Counted from the stretch's first letter, positions 23,385-35,632 are shown. The stretch: 64,000 nt of DNA from Thysanoteuthis rhombus (GCA_963457665.1 OY735212.1:59084728-59148727), one strand, 5' to 3'. Made by a program: numbers and translations. Notes: generated by a model from the letters alone, not told the origin.

Positions 23385-23633
23385 ATGGTCTCAAAAAAGG
23401 GACCAATTTGGCATAAACATTCATTGAAAATTGACCCCCCCCCAAATAAAGAAACTATTTTGAGGGATAATTTGAAAAAAAGCAATATTTTCCTTACTCA
23501 TTGAGAGGAGAGTGTGTGTGCAAAATTTCAAGTTTTTACTATGAATAGGGTAAGTCCAGATAGATGCATATAAATGTCAGAACACATGAATAATCTTAAC
23601 CCAGTGACAGTGATTACACCAATCTGTTGTGGG

Positions 23634-23672
<39 letters not shown>

Positions 23673-24560
23673 GTCTTTCAACGTCCGTCGTTGGACATAG
23701 ACCTTCCCCAGGATTTGCCACAATTCTCTATCATGGGCATCGCGGAGCCAGTATCTGTCCAGTTAATCTCTCCATCTTGAGTTCTGTCAGCCTCGGTTTC
23801 TTATGTGATCTCTGGGGATCCATCGGTTGTCTTTCATTCTTGCAACATGGCCTGCCAAGTGCCATTTGAATTTTTTAATAGTTTCTATGATGATACAGAC
23901 ACCTGTTTTCATCCTTATACACTGTACTGTCTTGTGGTCTCTCCATGTAAGGTTAGGCATGATTCTCTCATGCGCACGTTGCATACTTCTCAGCTATCAG
24001 GTCTATCTCTTAGTTAGGTTCCATGTTTCAGCTCCATAAGTGACTTTCGGGAGAATGCATTAGTTGTATATTCTTCTTTTTAGGAATATTGGGATCATCT
24101 GGTTCTTGGGATTTGAGCTTGCTCTGCCGAAGACTTGCCATCCCAAAGTGATTCTTTGCTTGATGTCTTCCTCTTTTGAGGGTCTCATGGAGATTTGTTG
24201 TTCTAGGTAGATGTAGTGGTGTACCTTACCAAGTTTTGCATCTTGACAGTTATGTTCTTATTCTCAACATGATTATTGCTCATGATTTTCGTTTTTCTGA
24301 AGTTCATGTGTAGGCTGACTTTTTTGCTTTCTTTGTTTAGATCATCTAGCATTAGTTGGAGGTCAATTGGGTTCTGTGCGAAATCTAAGGTTGCTCAAGT
24401 ATTCGCCGTCTATTTTGATTCCTTTATTCTCCCAGTCCATGTTCCGGAAGATCATCTCAAGACAGGCTGTGAAGAGTTTGGGTGAGCTGGTATCACCTTG
24501 TCTTACTCCTTTTGGGGGCTGAAACGGTCCAGTTGTGGGTAGTGGTGATTAATTAATTGC
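23385..24560 (-). repeat. Family A2 copy, minus, split by an RTE
   Basis: 23385-23634 carries, in reverse order, ggcataaacattcattgaaa, gtgtgtgcaaaatttcaagt, aatgtcagaacacatgaata and aacccagtgacagtgattac, up to tctgttgtgggt. The remaining terminus, agttgtgggtagtggtgatt, reappears at about 24532 on the far side of the RTE. The repeated gttgtgggt is a likely target duplication. Confidence 0.75.
23635..24530 (-). mobile_element. RTE LINE fragment, RT C-terminus to 3' end
   Basis: Begins (minus 3' end) with (CAT)n at 23635-23671, then cagtctttcaacgtccgtcg and ttggacatagaccttcccca. It extends back through the WAGHVARM block (VLFKWHLAGHVARMKDNRW-like residues in the minus frame ending near 23790), the ETWN block (about 24020), the VDHYIYL block (about 24215), and an RT segment reversed from atgttccggaagatcatctc to ggtgagctggtatcaccttg (the RQGDxxSPKLF region, about 24480-24510). 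The FADD box, endonuclease and 5' half are missing or broken. It lies inside an A2 repeat. Confidence 0.85.
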
Positions 24561-24885
24561 CTGTATTTGAGTAGTGGGTGTTTTAGTTGGACAAATCGTT
24601 CCATCTTATGTAAAGTAATGTACATTGATATCCAGGCTAACACCCTCATTTTGGTTGTATTAAGATACAAAATTCTGGCTACTAAACCACCTGGCTTCCT
24701 TCTGATGTCTGTCTTATTCAGTAACTTTTATTCTTCCAAGTAATCAATCTTTGTGATGTTTCCCTTTGCTTCTCCCACTGAAGCAAAGTCAAAAACTTCC
24801 TCCCAGTGATTGAACTCATGATCACCCATTAACCACTCACAACACTTTCATTCATTAGGCTATTTTCCCATCAGACTGTTATATG
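24561..24885 (-). repeat. tRNA-derived SINE, minus
   Basis: On the minus strand the A-box-like tagcctaatgaatgaaag is followed about 30 nt later by a B-box-like gagttcaatcactgg, then a tRNA-unrelated body with gagaagcaaagggaaacatc and gattgattacttggaagaa. The body aligns with 25780-25830. This is standard SINE organisation, with the tRNA head providing internal pol III promoters. The 3' partner is unknown. Confidence 0.6.
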
Positions 24886-24947
24886 GTGTATTCTTGGAGC
24901 TTCAAACCTAATGACTATTCCTTCCTAATCTTTTCAAAGTCTATCGA

Positions 24948-25312
24948 ATTACCTTAGCAGCACAAATGGCCAGCCTGACCAAACAGCCATCTAACAACAG
25001 ATCTGTCTCTGCTCATCTGCGTGTCTATGTCCCCAGGTGCTCCACATCATATCATTGGTAATACAGCATTAGGAATCTGTATGAAAACACTAATAGGCAC
25101 CATCTAAAAATGTTTTTTTTGTTTTTTCAAAAAAATACTTTTTCAGGTCTCTATGATTCAATCAACAATGCCCAGACCTGGTATTTTTTTTAGAGATAAT
25201 CTTAAATAAAAGATCTATATTTTTAATAAAATTTTTAGATGATTAGTTTTAGTACACGAGTGGGCTACAGTGATTCATTTATGTGAGGTATGGATATATG
25301 GTGTTCATTTCT
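24948..25312 (+). repeat. Family B copy
   Basis: Contains cgaattaccttagcagcaca, aatggccagcctgaccaaac, taataggcaccatctaaaaa, gattagttttagtacacgag, and the end gggctacagtgattcattta. Confidence 0.75.
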
Positions 25313-25690
25313 ATGTTTTGTCTACTGTAGAGTTCATTGAACCACAGCAAGTGCTTTGATACAGTGCTGTCAAAACTTTGAAAACCCAAGGACCCTTTCT
25401 ATAAACAAATTAGTCAGGCGGGCCCTTATTTTTAGCTATTATATCAATGAAATACAATAATAAATGATGTTTCACCATTAAAAATCACATCTTTTCTAAA
25501 CAGATTATCATTATTTGAATTCCAATAATTGGTATAGGTCTGTGTACAATAATTATGTTCTACAATAGCTGTACAATGAATGCTTTTGTATTATTGCCTC
25601 AAGATTTGAAATGTCAGGTTTGGAGGGTTACAGCTACAGCCCCCCTAGCATTATTTGTTTGACCTCCAGGCACTCAAGGACCCCAGTTTC
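25313..25690. other. Unassigned, possibly repeat-derived
   Basis: The phrase aaaactttgaaaacccaagg resembles, inverted, ttcaaagtttggaaaccact at about 40170, so it may be part of another dispersed family. No gene. Confidence 0.35.
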
Positions 25691-26005
25691 AAAACCACTA
25701 GCCTAGTAGATGAAAATATGAGTGGTCATTGGTTCAATCCCTGTGACAAGCAGTGAAAGATATATAATCTTGTTCAGTGGAAAGTACAGCATCACAAGGA
25801 CAGATTCATTTGGAAGAAGTCAACAGATACAAGTATCCTCCACTACGGAGTGTGGAATGAGAAGAATCTACTGCCATGGTTTGAAAAAAAAACTTTTGGT
25901 TCAAAATTCTCCGAAGATAAACAAACGTGACAGATACCAGCTCAATTATAGAGAGTGGAACAGCTGAAACATTGTGATAATAACAACAAAGAAGAGGACA
26001 CTTGT
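25691..26005 (+). repeat. tRNA-derived SINE
   Basis: A-box-like ctagcctagtagatga at about 25700 and a very good B box, tggttcaatccctg, at about 25731. The body (cagtggaaagtacagcatca, caaggacagattcatttgga, agaag) matches the SINE at 24.6-24.9 kb. Two copies in opposite orientations lie within 1.2 kb. Short open frames across it are incidental. Confidence 0.65.
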
Positions 26006-26220
26006 CCAAATAGAACAATGCTTATTAATGATAATTTCTTCTCTCGTAAAATACATACAAAAATGATTGAATTACTTCCTGATAGTTTCAGCAAACAATG
26101 GTAGCATTACAAATTAGATTTATAATTCAAGTACTGAGACATGAGTGTGAGTATATCATATTTCACCCCAAGCTCAAATTATGCTTCCCACGTCCTCAAC
26201 TCTTTTCAAAACATTTCTGA
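26006..26220. other. Unassigned AT-rich DNA
   Basis: Nothing recognised. Confidence 0.5.
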
Positions 26221-26660
26221 ATACAACAGGTAATCAATCACCGCTACACCACAACTGACTGGTTTATTCACAGTTGCTGGGTTTAGGTCATTCATGAGTC
26301 TGACATTTATACATATTGATGAACATATCTGCCTATCTCTGTATCTAGACTTCACCACCCTAAGTGTTCATCGTGTAAACTTGAAAGTTTACACACACAA
26401 TCCCCTCAATGGGTAGGAAAAAAAAAATTCCTCCCCCGAGTAGGTTTTTAGTGGGGGTTCAATTGACAATGTAAGTTTATGCCTAATTGGTTTTAAGTTT
26501 TTGTCCAGCAGCATTCACCCTTTTTTTTTTTCTTTAAATTTGTACCTTTTAGCGATCACAGCCCTAAATAGACAAGAAAAGTAATTTATTCATTGATCAC
26601 CCCTTTCTTCAAATTAAGAATATCAAGAGACTAACCAGACCTATATTTGTTTGGTTTTTC
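26221..26660 (+). repeat. Family A2 copy
   Basis: Head aatcaatcaccgctacacca and actggtttattcacagttgc, then gagtctgacatttatacata, gtgttcatcgtgtaaacttg, ggttcaattgacaatgtaag, and the right end caagagactaaccagacct. Confidence 0.75.
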
Positions 26661-27282
26661 TAATCATAAATTTATGATTCAAACCCTACTGGTAGTATTT
26701 TTATCTTGGTAACTCAATTTTAACACCACCACTTTTTAATTTATGAGGTAAAAAATAGCATATGGTTGGTGAAGATACTTAACTTACCTTTGAATGTTAG
26801 TTTTGGTATAGTTTGATACTACCGATCTAGAAAATATACATCTATTTCCAAAAGCCACTGTATTTCAGAGTTAAATCTACCTTGCTTTAAAAGTAGATAT
26901 CTCAAAGTACTTTTCAAAGTACTTTTCAAAGGGATAATAACCCAGGTACTTTATTTGGTTCGCAGGCATTTGAAAAGATGTATTTTTCTATATTTTTCAT
27001 TTATGACAAAACCTTCTTTGATGAAGATTGAATGTTATCAGCAACTTCTACCCAAAACACTGCAACCTTAAAAATGTTAGTAAATTGAAATGGACCAGTT
27101 TATCAGCTCTATGAAATACCTAACTTGAAGGAATGAAGTATAGACATTCTGGTTTTCTATTCAATATCCTACCAGCTTGCCTCAGACATTTTTATTTCCA
27201 TTGTCATTGCAATATTAGTGAGTCGTTTCCATTGTTAAAGCACTAATACATTTTCACTATTAAAAACAGTTAGCCAAAACCT
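26661..27282. other. Unassigned AT-rich DNA
   Basis: Only a short local duplicate (aaagtacttttc twice, about 26903-26930). No gene. Confidence 0.5.
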
Positions 27283-27708
27283 TCACTAAAACTGTCAACA
27301 TAGGTTTTTCACAGATTTTGTCAGGTCTGTCTGTCTATCTTCCCGGCTGGCCGGCTGGCTGGCTGGCTATGTGTGTATCAGCTACAAGGCTGGAAATTTA
27401 AAGATTCACTCTGTATTATATCTGGAAAAAAAAAACTTTTTTATCTTTTTTTTTTAAATTCCCCTTCAAAGTTGGTTTTTAATGAGGGCTTTAAAATGTA
27501 ATCCAAGTCTATGCTAAATTGATCTCCAAATTAGTGTTTCTTTGAAAATTCGGACTTTTTCAGTGACCACAGCCCAACAAAAGAAGAGAGAAGCAATTTA
27601 TTCATTGATCGCCCTTTTTTCAAATTTTTCTAATCAATTGCCTCCAACATGGCATACTGCCAACAGATGTTGGTTGCATGATGGTTTCTATTGAGGGACT
27701 AACCAGAT
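27283..27708 (+). repeat. Family A1 copy, nearly complete
   Basis: Left aaccttcactaaaactgtca, the (GGCTGGCC)-like patch ggctggccggctggctgg, ggaaattcggactttttcag-like common half, agcccaacaaaagaagagag, and the right end atggtttctattgagggact. Confidence 0.75.
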
Positions 27709-28200
27709 CTATTTTGCACTTTTTCCTTACAATACAATATTGTATAACTCCACTAGACGTTCAGAGCTGAAGAAAAAAAAATATTAAAGGGGAAAGAAAG
27801 ATGATTTCTTTCATTTGATTCTCATTCACCTAAACTGGGATATTTTTAGCAAAGAAATTAACAGAATCTCAATGTTCACCTGAATCACAATTCTCAGAGG
27901 TCCGGGATTCAACTTCAAGTTAGGCTTTTTTTTTCACTCTGCTTCATTTTGAGACAAATCAATACTTGGAAACCTTTTTCCTTCTCCTCCATTTTAAGTT
28001 ACCCCATCGTGTTGGCCCATTCACTGACTTCCAGACAAAACACAAAGCGGGTCTGAGAAATTCAATTTATTTAGCCTTCATCTACATCAGCCTGACATTA
28101 GAAAACTAACGATCACCGTATCTTTTTTATTGAATGACTTTCCGCGTTGAAGCTAATCAACTTCTTCAACATTGTGCAAATTGATGAATTTGGGGAACTG
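27709..28200. other. Unassigned AT-rich DNA
   Basis: No supported gene. Confidence 0.5.
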
Positions 28201-28221
28201 CACTGCACTCTACGAACTGTG

Positions 28222-28295
28222 TCATCATCAACATCAGCAGCAGCAGCAGCAGCGGATATAATAATAATAATCATTATCATCATTATCTATATCTT
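28222..28295. repeat. (CAG)n and (AAT)n microsatellites
   Basis: Six CAG/AGC units followed by ggatat and five AAT units, then decayed ATC/ATT. Confidence 0.85.
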
Positions 28296-28351
28296 TCTCC
28301 TCTTCCTTCACCCATCAGTCAAAGCTGACTTTCTTCACTATTTTTTTCCTT

Positions 28352-28500
28352 ATCAGAAACTGTCAACCAAGACTGTCATCATAGGTTTCTTTCAGTCTCC
28401 AGGTTGTCTGGCTGGCTGGCTATACATGCATCACATGTACAGGCTGCAACAATGGAACTATAGGGCTAAAAATTAAAACAGTGACTCCATCTCATATCTA
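28352..28500 (+). repeat. Family A1 head fragment
   Basis: Contains cagaaactgtcaaccaagac, tgtcatcataggtttctttc and acaatggaactatagggcta, then ends near aaaaaacatttttctg. Confidence 0.7.
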
Positions 28501-28888
28501 AAAAACATTTTTCTGTACTGGGTTGGCTGGCTGGCTGGCTGGCTGGCTACAAATGTACGGGCTGAGACAGTGGAGCTATGAGGCTGAAAAATTAAACATT
28601 TACTCAATGTTATGTCTACAAAAAACCTTTTTTTTTGTTTTCTGAAAATTCTCCCCCCTTAATAAGTTTTTAGTAGATGTTCAATTTCTAATGTAAATTT
28701 ATGCTACAGTTATCCCTTAGTTTGTGTCTGCTTGTTTGTTTTTTTTTCTAAATTCAGGTTTTTTTAGGGATCACAGTCCAATAAAAGTCAAGAGAAGTAA
28801 CTTATTCATTGATTACCTCATTTTCAAATTTTTTAATTGATCACCCCAACCCAGTCCCATGATGGTGTCTATTGAATGACTAAACGAC
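28501..28888 (+). repeat. Family A1 copy, second in tandem
   Basis: Starts within the A1 head (gggttggctggctggctggc, gacagtggagctatgaggct) and runs through ttcaatttctaatgtaaatt, gtgtctgcttgtttgttt and gtcaagagaagtaacttatt to gatggtgtctattgaatgac. It directly follows another A1 head, so the pair is a tandem arrangement. Confidence 0.7.
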
Positions 28889-31800
28889 CAGTCATATTGT
28901 TATTGCTTTTATTATCCACCTGTTTTATACACACATCTTTTTAGAATGCTTTCTACTCTGACTAATAAATAATTGTAACAACCACTGTGCACAATTTATC
29001 TTAAATAGTATTTTGATCTGACAAAAATTACAACATACTGGAAGTCTAAAACTCAATTGTAGTTCCATACATTTTATCGGTCATTATTATGTAACTAACA
29101 TATATCTGTCAAAAGAGATGGGACTATTTATGTGTGGATTGGTATCAGGAAGTATAGAGCTATTTTATTTGTAATTTATTTTTAATAATTCAAGTATTTT
29201 AATTTTAATTTTTTCAGAAGTCTCAGCTTAATCCAAACTGTTTCAAAGGATGATCAGATATGAAGTCTTGAGAAGAAATGTTAGGTGAGAAAAAAAGAAG
29301 AGAGTAAGTAGTTTTTCAATTAATTCATTTAAGAAAAATAGATGAAAGGAGAGAGATATCTTGAGTTTTTTATGTAAAAAAAACTTTAAGAAAAGATGAG
29401 AAAAATGTTTTAGATATTTTCAGTTATCAAATGTTTATTCAAAAATGAGAAAAATAAAAATAAATTCTTGCTTCAATGTGAAAGAAACTTTTTCCAAGTC
29501 TTTTTTTCGTCAGAATGAAAAGACTTAAAAATCAATTTTGCAAACTCAGAAGTCAATCACTCACTGAATCATTGAATCAGTGTGTCTGTGACCGATCTAT
29601 TGCCATGGCAATAGCCTTATCTCATTGTATGATAAACCCTTATTTATTTTTATTTAGCTCTGTTTATCTATTTCACATGGACCAATCCATTATAACTTTT
29701 AGGTTATTACAGGAATCAGACAAAACATACAACCAGATAATAATACAATTAAACATGATAATTTGCAAACATAGCTTTTATATGGAGAGATATATCTTTT
29801 TTAAAGTATACTTATGACATAGATCTCTTTGGTTCTGTCTACCTTGTAGTGGGCAGTAGAGTTGCTGAAGTAGGTACAAAGATAGCCAAATCTGGCAACC
29901 CGATCAGGTGAGATTTCAGTAATTTCTAGTACATTTTACATTCTCTTTTTGATCCAATTTGGAAAATTCCAGTTGACACCCTGGTTGCTCTCCATAAGTC
30001 TCCCTATCTCTCCGTCTCTCTATCTTTGCACCAAGTTTTTTTAATTCCTTTTGTTCTGTCATCTACTGTAATTTGTTGACCTCTATCCCAGCTCAATATT
30101 AAAAGTGCTAGATTAACATACATAAAGTATTGTGGGTGCACACAAAAACATAAAATTGGCTGTATTGCGTCTGGGGACAGTTTGTTTGCGCTTGTGAAGA
30201 GAAAAACAAAGATCAATAAAATGAGTGATGATATATGCTTATTTTATTGTAGTGCCAAGAATACAATCAACATTTTCGGGAAAAACATGTGTAGGTGCAT
30301 CAATAAGTCCATAGCCAAATGATAAAAAAAGTATTTATTTTTCGTCACAATGATCCATTTTTCAGCAAAATCTCCTTCCTTGTGGAAAAATGCACTTGCA
30401 TGTTAGACAAAAATCCAAGTAAGAGCTATTTGCATCGTGGCACACGTGGAGACCCAATGAGAAGCTATTGTGGACTAAACAGTTTGCAAAAATTACAAAA
30501 ACAGCTTCCAAAAACCAAGGACAAAAACATGTGAAAATAAAGAACCAGACGAATATTTGAAGAGGGAAAATTAGAGACATCGGAAAGAATATTTCCACAA
30601 CAAACTTCAAGCATTAACATCATATATCTAAAACTCTATTATCATTCATAGTTGATTGTACAGTCTTCCATCCGATGCGGACACTAACCTTCTTGCTACT
30701 TCATCTAGTTCCTCCCACCCTCAACTGCCTACTGTTGGCAGGACGAGACGTGTCCGCTCCAGTGTCTTTGTTCAAACTACCACTATACTATTCAGATTAC
30801 CCAGCTGCTGATGCTCTTTTCTCAGGGTGTCTTTGTTTAAAGAGTCAACCAAGCAGAAGAGAGACATTTCTAATCTGTTTGTTGATTGGCTGAGCAAGTC
30901 AAAACTTTTTGTAAGGAGGTTACGATTGGCTGATTGACACTGAAACTAATTTATGCTAAAACTTTTGATCCTATTTGTTTGATATGCAAACACATGTTTC
31001 ACTATGCTTGTCTATGCACTTTATACTGTGGTTAATATTATTCACATTAAACATTACACAAGGATAATCCCATGCCAAAATTCAGTTGATAACAACAAGT
31101 CAGGCTATGGACCTTTTGATCCATCCCAGTGTACATGAAAAGGAATCACTTTTGAGAGAGCAGAGGAAGAGGGAAAGGCGTGTCACTTCTTCCAAGCCCA
31201 AATGAAATCTTCCTTTTCATTTCTTTATCACTTTGTAATCTATGCCCAGCCCCATGTTATCAGCATTCACTAAGCTAAGATGTTCTTTTACTGATCTTAC
31301 TGTACTAGGTGGTATGTCAGTTGTAATTAAAGATCAAGTTGTGACTAAAATACATAATATTTCTATGCAGGTGCACAGACATAATATTACATCCTTTCCT
31401 CTTCTGTTTTCCCTTTTTTTCACTTCATCTGTGCTCTCTTAGTCATTAACTATATTAATTGTAGATTTAAAAAACTGCATCCAAAATAATTGCCTGAAGC
31501 AGAAGACAGAGAAAGTATTAAAGTCTGAGATTGACTTATATACTTTGCATCAAAGCAGCTGCATCAGAGTCGTTCATTTGTAGCTGTGCACACAATGCAC
31601 ATGCACAAACCTTTCATCTTTTTAATCAAAGAGAAAAATGCTGAAGAAATTTCATAATCAGTAAGAATCTGCCAGTCCAGTCGATCTCTTTCTTAAAAGC
31701 AAGAAATGCAATTAGTTCATTCAAATCCTAACTCCTATCTGAACTACAACCAACAGTAACTTCATTAGTGGTTAGTTTAAGACATTTCAGCTACTATGAA

Positions 31801-33964
31801 TTCCCATATGCATGCAAATATATCAACTTTACACTTCTATACACTAAAGCATTGTTGAATCCACTTTCTTATTTTACTGTAAAGACTCTTAAAAGCTACC
31901 TACCTGCAGATGAAAACACGCAAACTCCACTATATACAGAGAATGAGGTGAATGCTTAACCACAGTATTTTTTGTATGTTAAATTCAGTATTCATCTGTG
32001 GAAGATTAATTATTTTGATAATGTAACATAAAGTTTTATTTCTTCTTAATCTTCATTTAATCCTTCAATTCATAACACTTCCAAATAAAACATGAAGATG
32101 AGTGTAAAAGAATATAAGGCAGAGACTACCAGAGACCGAAGTATCTCAAAAAAACATAGAAAGGGCATATCCAATAGAAAAGTGGAAAATCTGGCATGGC
32201 AGATCATATATAAAGATAGGTGTACTCTAGGATGAAGTCTAAATAATAGACAGAAAATACTGCTGAAGATAGGAGAATAGAAAGAATTGACATACAATAA
32301 CATGTTGGCTGGATGCAGCATCCGGACCAATGTGAAATTTGATGGTTTAGCTTTTGTTGCAGAATATGGATACAGTATTAAATTTTTTGCTTATGTTGTA
32401 GAATGGATTCGTTAAGATATTTTGGAAAAAAAAATTGGGTCCAATTTTTGGGAACAACTCTTGAAAACACAAACTGAAGTTCTTTTAAAACAACTCATAT
32501 TGATGAAAATTTGTGGTTACTTCAACTCAGGCGACACCTGTTTTGGGATATTTTGTTGATAGTGATACAAATCAAAGAATAAATTGATAGTACAATCCAA
32601 AAACAAAGACCATCGACATTTTTTTAAAGGTCAAATAGTGCATGTAGTTATTAGTATTTAAACAAGTAGAAATCCCAAACAAAATGATCTGTCAAGATCT
32701 CTGGAAGGCTGTATTGGTGTTGAGAAAGGTGATACAGTACGGTGGAAAACTGGTGTCATTTGGTCTTTGGTAAAACAACTATAATACTAAAATCTGCTCA
32801 AATACAGAGAAGAGTGCTGAAATATTGAGGAGGCTTGCCTTCTCTTGATCTCCGGTGAAAGCCACTAGATACTACTGATGTGAAAACTCAACCGTAAAGA
32901 TAAGAGTTCCTTCCAACACTACATGTGATTTAGTAAGACTATTTTTCTTGTTTTTGTTTGTAGTTTGTTTTTAGATGTGTCTGTACGTAGCAATGAACTA
33001 CTTTCCTGTCAGTCGGTCACAGTTGTATCAAACAATGGAAATAAGTAAGTTGAAGAGATATGAGATGACATTAAAAGGTGTGATGTCATTAAAAGAACAT
33101 CCATTTTGATAATTTTCTTCTTACCAGTTGCAATTGATATTACACTAGAATTCTAAGGTCAGCATTTTGTTTTTCAAAAAGGCCAAAAATGGCCATTCAT
33201 AATTTTCATTGTAAATAATACTTACCAAATTTTTCTTTTTCACAATATTTTACAAGTCTGAGAATCAATAAACTAAAAGGAAGACTACTTACTTTTTTCC
33301 CTACTCCTCTTCCTCTTTCTCCCACCGCTACTAGTACCATCGATGGTAGGCGCATCATTGAACTTATAGTTCTTATTTCACAGTGTTTAGGCCTTGTACT
33401 CTCTGGCCTTCCAAGGGTTAATACATCAAATGACATTTGCAGTTGTCAGAGTGCACACTTCCATTCGAATATGTGGAGATCAACCAACCATTTTAGGCAT
33501 TACATTTGCGGTTACTCTCCCCATGGCCTTGAAGCAGACCTGACTACATCTAAGCAGCTGACTATAAAGTTACTTTCCTCATTTAATGTCGAGGGATGTT
33601 GATCTTGCCAACTCACAAAACCTAATAGCTTCCCGTTTAGAGTCACATATGTGGCTTGTAATTATACACATGTCCTCTTGAGAGGTACTTAAAATATACC
33701 ATAGTAAATATCTAGATCAAAATGTTTGAGTTGAGCTGATTGGTCATATTTTTATGTCATATCATTGTACATGATACAAGACATGTGTTCCTGGTAGGCC
33801 TACAATTATTAATTCCCATGCTGCCTTCACTCTTGTTGGACACAACCTTTTCTGAATACCCACAATAATGAAACTTATATTCCTTATTATGACAGCAGAT
33901 AATATATAATAATAGTCATCAATCTCTTCTGCCTGTATGTCTATAAACTTGTTTGACTTGGTGT
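28889..33964. other. Longest low-repeat stretch; no gene recognised
   Basis: About 5 kb of AT-rich DNA without A, B, RTE or microsatellite copies. Open frames are short and isolated. The ATG frame at 30675-30893 begins with a hydrophobic stretch (MRTLTFLLLHLVPPTLNCLL) that could mimic a signal peptide, but nothing downstream supports a gene. The separate weak exon candidate at about 33.3 kb is listed on its own. Confidence 0.5.
33287..33362 (-). CDS. Possible short internal exon (very tentative)
   Basis: On the minus strand a frame reads KFNDAPTIDGTSSGGRKRKR then SREK, and it ends exactly at a consensus 5' splice site (gggaaaaaa followed by gtaagtag at about 33286-33293). The RKRKRSREK patch would be a typical basic nuclear-localisation-like segment. 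Upstream, the only acceptor candidates are weak AGs (ataag) without a good pyrimidine tract, and the other end of the frame closes at a TGA. I do not recognise the protein. It may be chance; the donor match and GC-richer coding-like segment are the only arguments. Confidence 0.2.
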
Positions 33965-34281
33965 GTACTTCATTTCTAAGTTGATATCTGTACCTCGCAC
34001 AAATGAATCACCATAGCCTCTGCATGTACCAGAATTAATTATCAAATTATCTAAAAATTATCCAAAAATATAGATTTCTTTATCAAAGATTATTTTTAAA
34101 AATGGAATTTTTCATCTAAAGTTATCTTTGAATAGAAGATTTTAATTAATATATAATTATCTAAAAAATAGATTTCTTATCAGAAATTATATCTTAAAAA
34201 ATACCAGCACATGGTTTGGTCATTGTTGGTTGGTCCAAATGACCATAAGAAGAAAAAGAGGGAATTCAAAGAGAAAAGTAT
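33965..34281 (-). repeat. Family B copy, minus, truncated
   Basis: From acctcgcacaaatgaatcac and catagcctctgcatgtacca through several attatctaaaaattatcc units to accagcacatggtttggtca and ccaaatgaccataag, where it stops against another B copy. Confidence 0.75.
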
Positions 34282-34642
34282 ATCTGTACTTTGCATAAAT
34301 GAATCCACACAACCAATGTACCAAAACTAACAATCTAAAAAATTATCTAGAATTATTTTTGAAAAATAGATCTTTCATCTAAAATTATATCTTTGAGAAA
34401 AATCAGCACAAGATTTGAGCATTGTTAGACCAAAATGACAACAGAGACCTGAAAAATCATTTTTTTGAATAAAATAAAAAAGGATATTTTTAGATAGTAC
34501 CTAGTGGAATACTAATGCAAATTTTCAAGGTTGTGGCCCTAAAAATATAACTAGGAAAACCTGGAAACATAGACACAGACAAGCAAAGATAGAAGGATCT
34601 GTAGTCCTAAAGGACAGGCTATTTGTGGGGCTATGGTGATTT
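34282..34642 (-). repeat. Family B copy, minus, tandem to the previous one
   Basis: Starts again at tatctgtactttgcataaat and gaatccacacaaccaatgta. It continues through ttgttagaccaaaatgacaa, gatagtacctagtggaatac and caaattttcaaggttgtggc to the terminus ttgtggggctatggtgattt. Confidence 0.75.
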
Positions 34643-34878
34643 CATGTCAAATTGCACATGTGCAGAGACTGATGTTCTGCAATATCCTGGTTAATTGATG
34701 TCCTCTTGAATATTTTCTTCTATTGTATTTTATTATCAACAACCTTCTTTCTGTTCCTTCTTTAACCATCTTGTTTAAAATCAACCAAATTAAAGCAATG
34801 ATTTCTTTTTATGAATATTTTTGTCCGGCAGAATTAATTCTCACCTAATTGGCTTCATCGATTCAAATTTTAATTCAA
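34643..34878. other. Unassigned DNA
   Basis: Nothing recognised. Confidence 0.5.
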
Positions 34879-35292
34879 AAGACAGGTCTGGTTAATCACT
34901 CGATAGAAACCATCTCATTAACAATGTTTTTGCCATGTTAATCATTTAAAAAATTGGTAAAAGGGTGATCATGAAAAAGTTACTTTTCTCCAACATTTTG
35001 TCTGAATTTTCAGAAAACAAGCATGAATGCTGCTGGACACCAAACTGAGTGATCGATTTGGCATAAACTTATATTGCTAATTGATCTCCATGCTAAATGC
35101 CATTTATAGGGTGGAATTTTCGAAAAACGAAAAAATTGTTTATTGTCAACATAATAAGGAGTGAATTTTCAGCCCTCTAGTTCCATTTGGAGAACGTGTA
35201 CACATGATTCAAACATAGCCAGCTAGCCAGACTGACTTGAAATCTGAAGAAACCTATGTTGACAGTTTCAGTTGACGGTTTCTAACACGACA
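34879..35292 (-). repeat. Family A1 copy, minus (1 of 3 in a row)
   Basis: Full length: acaggtctggttaatcactc, gatagaaaccatctcattaa, aagcatgaatgctgctggac, ccagctagccagactgactt-like head, and the terminus cagttgacggtttctaac. Confidence 0.8.
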
Positions 35293-35632
35293 TTGCCTCA
35301 AATCAATTAGAAATACATATCATTAGCAATGCCTAACATATCTCTGGCCAATGTCAAGATAGTCAATGGCTGTAACAGTTTTTTGTGATGACTGAGCAGG
35401 AAAGGTAGTAATTGAAAAGTGGTTTACCAAGTATTCACACTATTTTCTTTGTTCACTACCATGATAGAATATCTATCAATCGGACAGACTTCAGGGAGGT
35501 GATTTCATATCTTTCCCAAGGGTATCAGTGTGATAGGAACCTTACCAGTATCAGCTGAAATTCGAACATTGTTTAGTGATACCATTGTAATAACCATTAC
35601 CCTACCTCCACCGCCATTTGATAAATAAATAC
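35293..35632. other. Unassigned DNA
   Basis: Nothing recognised. Confidence 0.5.

Noticed and set aside
30675-30893. Small secreted protein with a signal-peptide-like start
   Set aside because: Hydrophobic N-terminus only; no cleavage-site context, no cysteine framework, no splice or promoter support.
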